DNA of 5,802 bases from Nitriliruptorales bacterium (lineage in GTDB: Bacteria > Actinomycetota > Nitriliruptoria > Euzebyales > Egibacteraceae), in NCBI GenBank assembly GCA_007119305.1, contig SKPY01000090.1:1-5802 (forward strand), given 5' to 3'. The translations under genes were made by a program, and so were the position numbers. The notes under the pieces were generated by a model. The model saw only the letters and a list, made by a program, of their open reading frames with translations, was not told the origin of the DNA and searched no databases. This document shows, one piece after another, positions 1 to 4,829 of the stretch (its first letter is position 1; the number at the start of each line of letters is the position of its first letter).

Positions 1-55
1 ATACCGAGACGCCGACTGCGCCCAGCGCCCAGACACATCGTGTCCCCTCGGCCAT
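1..55 (-). CDS. Possible 5' end of a further minus-strand gene, cut by the window edge
   Basis: An ATG at base 55 (minus strand) opens a frame with no stop before the window ends, giving 18 codons that read MAEGTRCVWALGAVGVSV. An AAGG-type ribosome binding site lies about 5 bases upstream. The start is 38 bases past the stop of the DUF5667 gene on the same strand, which would suit a third gene in that operon. The stretch VWALGAVGVSV is hydrophobic and could begin a signal peptide or membrane segment, but it is too short to identify. An 18-codon open frame is also expected by chance in DNA this GC-rich, so this is only a possibility. Confidence 0.22.
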   Translation of the reverse strand, partial: MAEGTRCVWALGAVGVSV

Positions 56-93
56 CGCCCTTCGCGCGACCGGTCAAGGAGCGCAGTACTAGG

Positions 94-972
94 TCACTCG
101 TCGTCCGGGTCGCCCTCGCCACGTTCCGCGCCGGGAGCCCACGGGGGTGGTTGATCCTCGGGGTAGTCGTCGGGCCGACCGTCGGGACCCCAGCCGGGCC
201 GCTCGCCCTCGGCCCAATCACGTGGCCCACCGGGGTGGCCGTCACCCATCCCGCGACCGGGGTGACCGTCACCCATCCCCCGCCCGGGGTGACCGTCAGC
301 GCCCATCCCGCGACCGGGGTGACCGCCCGCAGGCGCCTCGCCGCATGGACCCGAGGGTTCCGGATCGAACCCGTGCCGCTCGGCCAAGCGCACGCAGTTG
401 CGGTGGATGGCCGCGTGCGCCCGTGGGGAGGCGTGGCCCGGCAGGGACTCCTCGCCGTCACCGAGCAGCCGCTGGAAGGTCTCGATGGTCTCCTCGGGCA
501 GTTCCTCGGCGGCGCTCTCGGCGTGCTCGGCCCCTGCCGCGAGCAGGCGCTCAGCGTGGTCGGGGGCCCGCATCGCCTCGCCGTGGCGGCGCATCGCCAG
601 GGTCAGTTGGACCTGTGCCGCGCGCTCGGAGCCGCGGGGCATCGCGACCCACACCTCCTCGGAGGCCCGCTTGACCCCGTACAGGGGGTCGTCGGGCGTC
701 GCGTCCTGCGCCGCGGCGACCGCACCGCCGCCGCTGACCACCAGGAGCAGGACCATGGCCGCCAGCACCGGGACGGCGCGTCGCGGCACCCGTCCCCCGC
801 GCCAGGGAGCGCGCCGGGCAGCGCGGCCGGCCGCCGGAGGTGTCTGCCCCAGCCGCGCCAGGTGGCGCTCGCGGGTGGAGGCCGGCAGGGGCTCGTCGGC
901 CAGCGCGCGCAGTCGCTGCTCGACCTCGCGCTCGTCGTACCCGTCGTTCCCGTGCTCCCGTCGCGTGCCCAT
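94..972 (-). CDS. DUF5667-domain membrane protein, candidate regulator of the adjacent sigma factor
   Basis: This encodes 292 residues from an ATG at 972. That start is chosen because ACAGGA lies 6 bases upstream; a GTG at 1005 would add 11 residues but has no clear ribosome binding site. The N-terminal part (1-60) is charged and probably cytoplasmic, with a helix-like stretch EREVEQRLRALADE. Residues 66-88 form one membrane segment after an Arg-rich stop. Next comes AAAQDATPDDPLYGVKRASE (86-105), the hallmark of the DUF5667 family, and an Ala/Glu-rich helical region to about 170. The C-terminal third is unusual: Cys193 and Cys210, then a tandem repeat HPGRGMG (216-250) and an acidic, Pro-rich tail. 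DUF5667 proteins are often encoded beside ECF-type sigma factors, as here, so a role in sigma control or envelope sensing is inferred. The repeat tail suggests metal binding only as speculation. The family call is firm; the function is not. Confidence 0.85.
   Translation of the reverse strand: MGTRREHGNDGYDEREVEQRLRALADEPLPASTRERHLARLGQTPPAAGRAARRAPWRGGRVPRRAVPVLAAMVLLLVVSGGGAVAAAQDATPDDPLYGVKRASEEVWVAMPRGSERAAQVQLTLAMRRHGEAMRAPDHAERLLAAGAEHAESAAEELPEETIETFQRLLGDGEESLPGHASPRAHAAIHRNCVRLAERHGFDPEPSGPCGEAPAGGHPGRGMGADGHPGRGMGDGHPGRGMGDGHPGGPRDWAEGERPGWGPDGRPDDYPEDQPPPWAPGAERGEGDPDDE
223..327 (-). repeat. In-frame tandem repeat encoding HPGRGMG units
   Basis: Three full units start at 232 (27 bases), 259 (27 bases) and 286 (30 bases), and a partial unit starts at 316. 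On the plus strand each begins GGGGTGACCGTC (first copy GGGGTGGCCGTC). Unit lengths are multiples of three, so the reading frame of the DUF5667 gene is kept. On the minus strand they encode HPGRGMGDG or HPGRGMGADG, residues 216-250, a flexible Gly-rich segment carrying four His and three Met. The near-identity of the units points to recent duplication or slippage, so copy number may vary between strains. Confidence 0.9.
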
Positions 973-1097
973 CGGGGTTCCTGTCGCTCCGCCGGCCTGC
1001 GGCACCGCACCGCGACCGCGCTCACAACAAAGGCGAGCCAGATGGGCGCCGCGTTACGGGGCAGCACGCATTGGGCGCCAACCCGTGCGGCGCGCGC
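973..1097. other. Gap between sigma factor and DUF5667 genes
   Basis: These 125 bases separate two minus-strand genes that probably act together, which is long for an operon in a region otherwise packed this tightly. I see no convincing TANNNT promoter close to the DUF5667 start and no terminator with a U-run. Two copies of TGGGCGCC (1053-1060 and 1072-1079) start 19 bases apart, and the second sits in the near-palindrome TTGGGCGCCAA (1071-1081). This could be an operator or a chance product of base composition. The DUF5667 ribosome binding site ACAGGA is at 984-979. Confidence 0.4.
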
Positions 1098-1667
1098 TCA
1101 CGGCGAGGGTGGCGCGAGCAGCTCCGCCAGCCGGGTGACGGCCCGGTGCTGCATGGCCCGCACGGCACCGGCGCGGCGGCCGGTGAGCGCGGCCACCTCG
1201 GCGACCCGGAGCCCGGCGACCAGCCGCAGCTCCACCACGTCGCGCTGCTCCTCGGTGAGCTGCGCCAGCGCGGCCACGAGCTGCGGGTCCCTCGAGGCGG
1301 CCAGCACCTCCTCCTCCGGGCCACCGGCGGCGTCGGGCAGCGTGGCCGCGCGAACGTCGGTGAGCTCGTGGTCACTGCGACGCTCGGCGCGCTTGCGCCA
1401 GTCGGCGAGGTTGTTGCGCGCGGCGCGATACAGCCAGGCGCGCAGCGCCCGCCCGTCACCGCGCAGCCGGCGGTGGCCCTCGAGCAACTCCACGAAGGTC
1501 TGCTCCACGAGGTCGTCGGCCACGCCTCCGTGCGCGACCCGCCGCAGCAGGAAGCCCCGCAGGCCGGGTGCGACCTCGAGGTAGACCGCCGCGATCGCCT
1601 CGCGGTCGCCGCCACGCACCCCGTCGACGAGCGCATCGAGGGGGTCATCGCCCTGCGTGTCCCCCAT
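1098..1667 (-). CDS. RNA polymerase sigma factor, sigma-70 family, ECF type
   Basis: This encodes 189 residues from the ATG at 1667, chosen because AGAGGA lies 5 bases upstream. An ATG at 1694 would add 9 residues but lacks a binding site. Region 2 spans about residues 9-97: DDLVEQTFVELL (51-62) matches region 2.2, which contacts core polymerase, and RAWLYRAARNNLADWRKR (76-93) matches regions 2.3-2.4, which melt and read the -10 element. A linker of about 35 residues, rich in Ala, Pro and Glu, follows. Region 4 (about 132-183) contains LTEEQRDVVELRLVAGL and the helix-turn-helix VAEVAALTGRRAGAVRAMQHRAV for the -35 element. There is no region 1 or 3, which defines the ECF group. It lies upstream of the DUF5667 gene on the same strand, its likely membrane partner. 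The exact ECF subgroup cannot be named from sequence reading alone. Confidence 0.93.
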   Translation of the reverse strand: MGDTQGDDPLDALVDGVRGGDREAIAAVYLEVAPGLRGFLLRRVAHGGVADDLVEQTFVELLEGHRRLRGDGRALRAWLYRAARNNLADWRKRAERRSDHELTDVRAATLPDAAGGPEEEVLAASRDPQLVAALAQLTEEQRDVVELRLVAGLRVAEVAALTGRRAGAVRAMQHRAVTRLAELLAPPSP

Positions 1668-1672
1668 GCCCG

Positions 1673-1678
1673 TCCTCT
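1673..1678 (-). promoter_or_regulatory. Ribosome binding site fixing the sigma factor start
   Basis: AGAGGA on the minus strand lies 5 bases before the ATG at 1667. It favours this start over the upstream ATG at 1694, which has only GC-rich sequence before it. Confidence 0.7.
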
Positions 1679-1715
1679 GCCGAGCGCCGACCATGCGACC
1701 GCGCCGCGCGGCCGC

Positions 1716-1743
1716 ACCTTACGGCGTCGGCGGAGGCAGTACC
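1716..1743 (-). promoter_or_regulatory. Candidate sigma factor promoter, possibly ECF-type
   Basis: Reading the minus strand, GGTAC (1743-1739) is followed after 15 bases by CGTAAG (1723-1718), which overlaps a TANNNT box, TAAGGT (1721-1716). GGTAC with CGTA resembles the general GGAAC/CGT layout of ECF-dependent promoters, although the spacing is slightly short. A start near 1710 would give a leader of about 45 bases. If real, it would allow the sigma factor to drive its own gene. The match is imperfect and rests on motif reading only. Confidence 0.25.
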
Positions 1744-1745
1744 GT
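1719..1745 (+). promoter_or_regulatory. Candidate promoter of the acetyltransferase gene, possibly leaderless
   Basis: TACCGT (1740-1745) fits the actinobacterial TANNNT -10 box and lies 10 bases before the ATG at 1756, so transcription would begin at or just before the start codon. A weak TTACGG at 1719-1724 could serve as the -35, with a 15-base spacer. This fits the lack of a well-placed ribosome binding site: GGAGG at 1732-1736 is 19 bases from the ATG, which is too far. It overlaps the candidate sigma factor promoter on the other strand. Confidence 0.25.
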
Positions 1746-1755
1746 CAGCGGCCTG

Positions 1756-2346
1756 ATGATCGAGTGCCCACCGCTGTCGAGGCTCCCGGCGGACCTGCTC
1801 GAGGAGGGTGATCTGACCCTTCGCGCGTGGCGGCCCGCGGACGGTCCGACCCTGTTGACCGCGGTGCTGGAGTCCCTCGAGGAGCTGCACCCCTGGCTGC
1901 CCTGGGCGCACCGTGCCTACGGTCCCGAGGACGCGGCGGCGTTCCTCGACCAGATGGACTGCGCGCGGGAGCACGGCACCGACTTCGGCTACGCGATCGT
2001 CGAGGGCGAGGCCCTCGCCGGCGCCATCGGGCTGCACCTGCGTGACGACCCACGACGGCTGGAGATCGGCTACTGGGTCCACACCGCCCATGCGGGACGC
2101 GGCCTGGCGACCCGCAGCGTGCGGCTGCTGAGCGCCGAGGCCGTCGCCCTCGGGGAGGTGGACTGCCTCGAGATCCGTCACGACCGGGCCAACGAGCGAA
2201 GCGGCCGCATCCCGCGACGGCTGGGGTTCGCCTACGCGGGCCAACGGCGCCGGGCGCCCCAGGCGCCCGGCGAGACCAGCACCGAGCTCCTCTGGCGCCT
2301 GTGGTGCACGGACGACGCCCGCCGCACGCTGGCCGCCCCCACCTGA
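1756..2346 (+). CDS. GNAT-family N-acetyltransferase, RimJ/RimL-like
   Basis: This encodes 196 residues from the ATG at 1756. The frame is open further upstream (ATGs at 1657 and 1693), but that stretch translates to low-complexity Arg/Ala/Gly and overlaps the sigma factor start, so it was left out. Residues 20-50, LTLRAWRPADGPTLL followed by LHPWLPW, are typical of the Acetyltransf_3 branch that contains the ribosomal-protein acetyltransferases. Motif A, EIGYWVHTAHAGRGLATRSV (103-122), forms the acetyl-CoA pyrophosphate loop. Motif B, NERSGRIPRRLGF (146-158), matches the usual N-x-x-S to LGF pattern. Such enzymes move an acetyl group from acetyl-CoA to an amine in the cytoplasm. The substrate may be a protein N-terminus, an antibiotic or a small metabolite and cannot be read here. 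It is first in a two-gene unit, 16 bases before the membrane protein gene. Confidence 0.92.
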   Translation: MIECPPLSRLPADLLEEGDLTLRAWRPADGPTLLTAVLESLEELHPWLPWAHRAYGPEDAAAFLDQMDCAREHGTDFGYAIVEGEALAGAIGLHLRDDPRRLEIGYWVHTAHAGRGLATRSVRLLSAEAVALGEVDCLEIRHDRANERSGRIPRRLGFAYAGQRRRAPQAPGETSTELLWRLWCTDDARRTLAAPT

Positions 2347-2362
2347 GCGCAAGGCGACGCCG

Positions 2363-3172
2363 ATGTCACTGCTGCTGCTCGACCCGCTGGTCCTGCTCCT
2401 GTACGCGGGGGTGGTCGCCTACGCCTGGGTGGTGGTCAGCGGTCGCTTCCGGGCGTGGTTCTGCGCCGACCGTCTGTGGCTGGGGTTCTGGCCGCTCCCC
2501 GTGGTCGCGGCGGCGACACCGCTGCTGCTCGGCCCGCTGCTGCGCGGCGCCCAGGCCCTGGCTCCCGGCCGCGAGGGCGGGGTGACCAGCGTGGCCGCGT
2601 TCCTGATCGCCAACCTCGTGGTGATCGTCGGCGTCTCGATGGCACCGCCGCGCCACCTGCTCCCGCACTGGGCGCGCCGCCGGCTCACACGGCCACCCGT
2701 CGACGTCACGCCACCCGCCGACGGTGCCGTCCCGGCCCTGCACGCGCCCCACGTCCAGGCACGGGTGAGCTGGCCGCGCTGGCGCTGGCGCATCGACGCC
2801 ATCCCCGGCCATGCGTGGATCGCCGACGGGCAGCTGCGCTTCCAGGCCTGCGACCACGAGCCCGCCGGCGGCGTCCACGACCTCGACGAGCAGGAGGTGG
2901 GCCAGCTCGAGCTGCAGCTCGGTGCCGATGCCCGCCTGCGACCCCCACGAGGTGGCTGGTGGACCCGCCGGCGCCTGGAGGTCGAGCTGGCCGAGGTTGA
3001 TGCCTGGCGGGTGAGCGCGCGACGACCCTTCAGCCGTGCAGGGCTGGTGACCTTCGAGGTCGAGGGGCGCCGGCCGGCGCGGCTGTGGGTCACCCGGGCG
3101 GACACGCTGCGCGACGACATCGCGGCGACGCGGCGCTCCCCCTCCGATCAGCGGCCCACCGACGCGGGCTGA
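2363..3172 (+). CDS. Membrane protein of unknown function with three helices and a soluble C-terminal domain
   Basis: This encodes 269 residues starting at an ATG with AAGG 8 bases upstream (2351-2354). I do not recognise the family. Three hydrophobic segments are visible at about 5-26, 39-60 and 75-94, followed by an Arg-rich stretch (105-110) and a soluble part from about 130 to 255. The soluble part alternates hydrophobic strands with charged turns: HAWIADGQLRF, then VELAEVDAWRVSARRPF, LVTFEVEG and LWVTRADTLRDDI. That order resembles a PH-like or GRAM-like beta fold ending in a helix, but this is inference from pattern only. The positive-inside rule places the soluble domain in the cytoplasm. 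The Arg/Ser/Asp-rich tail looks disordered. It probably shares a transcript with the acetyltransferase, and its last 25 bases overlap the end of the convergent minus-strand gene. Confidence 0.82.
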   Translation: MSLLLLDPLVLLLYAGVVAYAWVVVSGRFRAWFCADRLWLGFWPLPVVAAATPLLLGPLLRGAQALAPGREGGVTSVAAFLIANLVVIVGVSMAPPRHLLPHWARRRLTRPPVDVTPPADGAVPALHAPHVQARVSWPRWRWRIDAIPGHAWIADGQLRFQACDHEPAGGVHDLDEQEVGQLELQLGADARLRPPRGGWWTRRRLEVELAEVDAWRVSARRPFSRAGLVTFEVEGRRPARLWVTRADTLRDDIAATRRSPSDQRPTDAG

Positions 3173-3558
3173 TCCTCCGTCAGCTGTGCACACTGGCGGT
3201 CGGCTTGCTCGGGCGCGTCGCCGAGGGGCACGTCCTGCTCCAGCCGGTCGGCGATCACCTCGAAGACGCCGGCACGCATCCCGCTGCGCTCGGCGAGGGC
3301 GTGGATCTCACGGACGCGATCGACCTGATCGTCGCGCGGCATGTGGTCGCCCTCGAGGTCGTCCCGCACCCGCTCCCAGCCCTCGCAGGCTGCCAGCGCC
3401 GCGGGCGTCACCCCGTCGTCCTCGGCGGCACGGTCGGCCTCGCCGACCAACCACAGCACCGCGCTCAGGACCAGGCTGAACAGCACCAGCCCGAGCACCA
3501 TCTTCGGAACGTCCCCCTTGAAGGCGACGTTGGAGCCACCGTCACCGCGGCGCCGCAT
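3148..3558 (-). CDS. Single-pass membrane protein of unknown function
   Basis: This encodes 136 residues from the ATG at 3558, which shares its A with the TGA of the upstream small gene (TGATG). A GTG at 3564 would add two residues but is less likely. After a short basic N-terminus (MRRRGDGG), residues 20-39 (MVLGLVLFSLVLSAVLWLVG) form one membrane helix. The remaining 97 residues are acidic and mostly helical, with Cys58 (AACEGWERV) and Cys123 (DRQCAQL), and are predicted to lie outside the membrane, where these two could form a disulfide. I recognise no family. TGATG suggests coupled translation with the DUF2007-like protein and so a shared role or complex. The hydrophobic helix, clear start and third-position GC support a real gene. 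Confidence 0.75.
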   Translation of the reverse strand: MRRRGDGGSNVAFKGDVPKMVLGLVLFSLVLSAVLWLVGEADRAAEDDGVTPAALAACEGWERVRDDLEGDHMPRDDQVDRVREIHALAERSGMRAGVFEVIADRLEQDVPLGDAPEQADRQCAQLTEDQPASVGR

Positions 3559-3779
3559 CACCACTCGGGCACGATCTCACGGGCCAGCGCCTTCGCCTCC
3601 TCGAGCCGGTCCACCTCGACGAAGACGCGCACACCCCAGTCGGCGGCCGACAGCAGCTGGACGAAGCGGCCGTGCTGCTTGTGCCACCACACGATGCCGG
3701 CGTCCTCGAGCGCGGCGATGATCCGCTCGGCGTTCTCCTCGGTGAACTGACCGAGCTGCACGGTGCGGGGACCGGCCAC
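3558..3779 (-). CDS. Small DUF2007-like protein
   Basis: This encodes 73 residues from a GTG at 3779, chosen because GGAGGA lies 5 bases upstream. The order is strand (TVQLGQF), helix (TEENAERIIAALEDAGI), strands around HGRFVQLL and WGVRVFVEV, and helix (RLEEAKALAREIV). This beta-alpha-beta-beta-alpha plan, with the AERIIAALEDAGI and DRLEEAKALA motifs, resembles DUF2007, annotated as putative signal-transducing proteins, a small ferredoxin-like fold. There is no signal peptide or membrane segment, so it is probably cytoplasmic. The true biochemical role of such proteins is not established. Its stop overlaps the start of the single-pass membrane protein gene, so the two are probably coupled. 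The family assignment is by pattern and could be wrong; that this is a gene is well supported. Confidence 0.78.
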   Translation of the reverse strand: MAGPRTVQLGQFTEENAERIIAALEDAGIVWWHKQHGRFVQLLSAADWGVRVFVEVDRLEEAKALAREIVPEW

Positions 3780-3784
3780 GGGGA

Positions 3785-3790
3785 TCCTCC
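3785..3790 (-). promoter_or_regulatory. Ribosome binding site that fixes the GTG start
   Basis: GGAGGA on the minus strand lies 5 bases before the GTG at 3779. This strong match is the main reason to accept a non-ATG start for the small protein. Confidence 0.8.
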
Positions 3791-3812
3791 GAGGTCCGGG
3801 GCCTCGGGACCA

Positions 3813-3818
3813 ACTCTA
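3813..3818 (-). promoter_or_regulatory. Candidate -10 box for the DUF2007-like gene
   Basis: TAGAGT on the minus strand fits TANNNT and stands in one of the few less GC-rich spots of the region. A start near 3806 would leave a leader of about 27 bases with the ribosome binding site in the right place. No clear -35 box is seen in the GC-only stretch upstream. Confidence 0.35.
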
Positions 3819-3852
3819 CCGCCGCGCGCCGCGCCCACGCGCCCGGGGTGAC

Positions 3853-3858
3853 TAGCGT
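3853..3858 (+). promoter_or_regulatory. Candidate -10 box for the patatin operon
   Basis: TAGCGT fits TANNNT and lies 32 bases before the patatin ATG. It would give a leader of about 20 bases that still includes the ribosome binding site at 3869-3874. No -35 match is seen. With the minus-strand box at 3818-3813 it makes a compact divergent control region, 3780-3884. Confidence 0.28.
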
Positions 3859-3868
3859 CGGCGCCGGC

Positions 3869-3877
3869 AGGAGGTGA
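3869..3877 (+). promoter_or_regulatory. Near-perfect ribosome binding site of the patatin gene
   Basis: AGGAGGTGA is complementary to the 16S rRNA tail over its full length and ends 7 bases before the ATG at 3885. It suggests efficient translation and fixes the start. Confidence 0.85.
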
Positions 3878-3884
3878 CCAGCGG

Positions 3885-4829
3885 ATGCGCGTGGGACTGG
3901 TGCTGTCGGGCGGTGGCGCGAACGGCGCCTTCGAGGCCGGGGTCGTGGCCGCCATCGAGGAGGCGGGCCTTCGCCCCACCATCCTGTCGGGCACCTCGGC
4001 GGGCGCGCTGAACGTCGCCGCGATGGCGCACGGGCTGGACGCGGCCGCGCTCGAGGCCCTGTGGCGTGCCACCGGCCCGCAGGACGTCTACCGCCTGCGC
4101 CGCGACGTGTGGCGGGCGCTGCGCCCCCGGGGCTGGCTGACCGGCCACGGTGTGGCCGGACGGGCGCTCGGCGGCATCGGCTGGACCTGGCTGCTGGAGA
4201 CCGCTCCCCTGCGCGCGACCCTGGAGCGCGCGCTCGGCGGCGATCACGTCGAGGTCGGCGACGACCTGGCCGTCACCGTCTCCGCGATCGACAAGCCCTC
4301 GGGGGAGCTCGTCCGCTTCACCAACCGCCTGCCTCCCGAGCACCGGCGCTCGCCCACCTACCGCGAGGTGGCGCTGCGCGTCGACCACCTGCTGGCCAGC
4401 GCCTCGATCCCGCTGGCGTTCCGACCGGCCCGCTTCGACGACACCCAGTGGTGGGACGGCGGCCTGGTGGCCAACACCCCGCTCGCGCCGGCCATGGCCC
4501 ACGAGCCGGATGCCGTGATCGTGGTCACCACCTCGACCCGGCAGCGGCCGGCCCCACGCCCGGAGTCGCTGGCGGACACGATCGGGCTGCTCATCGACAA
4601 CGTGCTCGGCCACTCCCTGGCCGCCGATCTCCGCCAGGCCCGGCTGATCAACGAGCTCAGCCGCGCGCAGCCCGACCGCACCGACCGCCGGGAGGTGGAC
4701 CTGCTCGTCATCGAGCCCACCGGCCTGGACCTCGGCGGGTCGCTGGACTTCTCGCCCGAGCTCGCCCGGCGTCGCCTGGAGCTCGGCCGCGAGGTGGGCG
4801 CGCGCGAGCTCGCCGCGTGGGGCGCCTGA
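3885..4829 (+). CDS. Patatin-like phospholipase family protein
   Basis: This encodes 314 residues. The patatin fold is a lipid acyl hydrolase with a Ser-Asp dyad, and all key parts are present. The oxyanion loop is SGGGANGAFEAG (8-19), of the GGGxxGA form. The nucleophile elbow is GTSAG (36-40) with Ser38. DGG (191-193) supplies the catalytic Asp191, followed by LVANTPL. YREVALRVDHLLASASIPLAF (159-179) is the usual stretch leading up to it. There is no signal peptide or membrane helix, so it probably acts in the cytoplasm or at the inner membrane face, on phospholipid or other acyl esters; the substrate cannot be read from sequence. The length fits a single-domain bacterial member of the RssA/YchK kind. 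Residues 245-314 form a helical tail. It starts after an AGGAGGTGA site, and its TGA touches the ATG of the oxidoreductase gene, which suggests an operon. Confidence 0.95.
   Translation: MRVGLVLSGGGANGAFEAGVVAAIEEAGLRPTILSGTSAGALNVAAMAHGLDAAALEALWRATGPQDVYRLRRDVWRALRPRGWLTGHGVAGRALGGIGWTWLLETAPLRATLERALGGDHVEVGDDLAVTVSAIDKPSGELVRFTNRLPPEHRRSPTYREVALRVDHLLASASIPLAFRPARFDDTQWWDGGLVANTPLAPAMAHEPDAVIVVTTSTRQRPAPRPESLADTIGLLIDNVLGHSLAADLRQARLINELSRAQPDRTDRREVDLLVIEPTGLDLGGSLDFSPELARRRLELGREVGARELAAWGA

Noticed and set aside
223..327. Tandem repeat as a CRISPR array
   Set aside because: Units directly abut with no unique spacers and encode an in-frame protein repeat.
40..1584. Plus-strand open frame of 514 codons across the sigma and DUF5667 genes
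   Set aside because: It translates to low-complexity Arg/Ala/Ser/Pro sequence and is antisense to two well-supported genes.
1657..1755. Upstream extension of the acetyltransferase to the ATG at 1657 or 1693
   Set aside because: The added residues are low-complexity, do not fit the GNAT fold, and would overlap the sigma factor start region; no suitable ribosome binding site precedes them.
3168..3184. GCTGA / TCAGC inverted repeat with a 7-base loop at the convergent gene ends, as a terminator
   Set aside because: The stem is only five pairs and no T-run follows on either strand.
2366..3193. Minus-strand open frame of 275 codons opposite the three-helix membrane protein
   Set aside because: It is rich in Gly, Arg, Gln and His with no membrane segment or motif, whereas the plus frame gives proper hydrophobic helices and a ribosome binding site.
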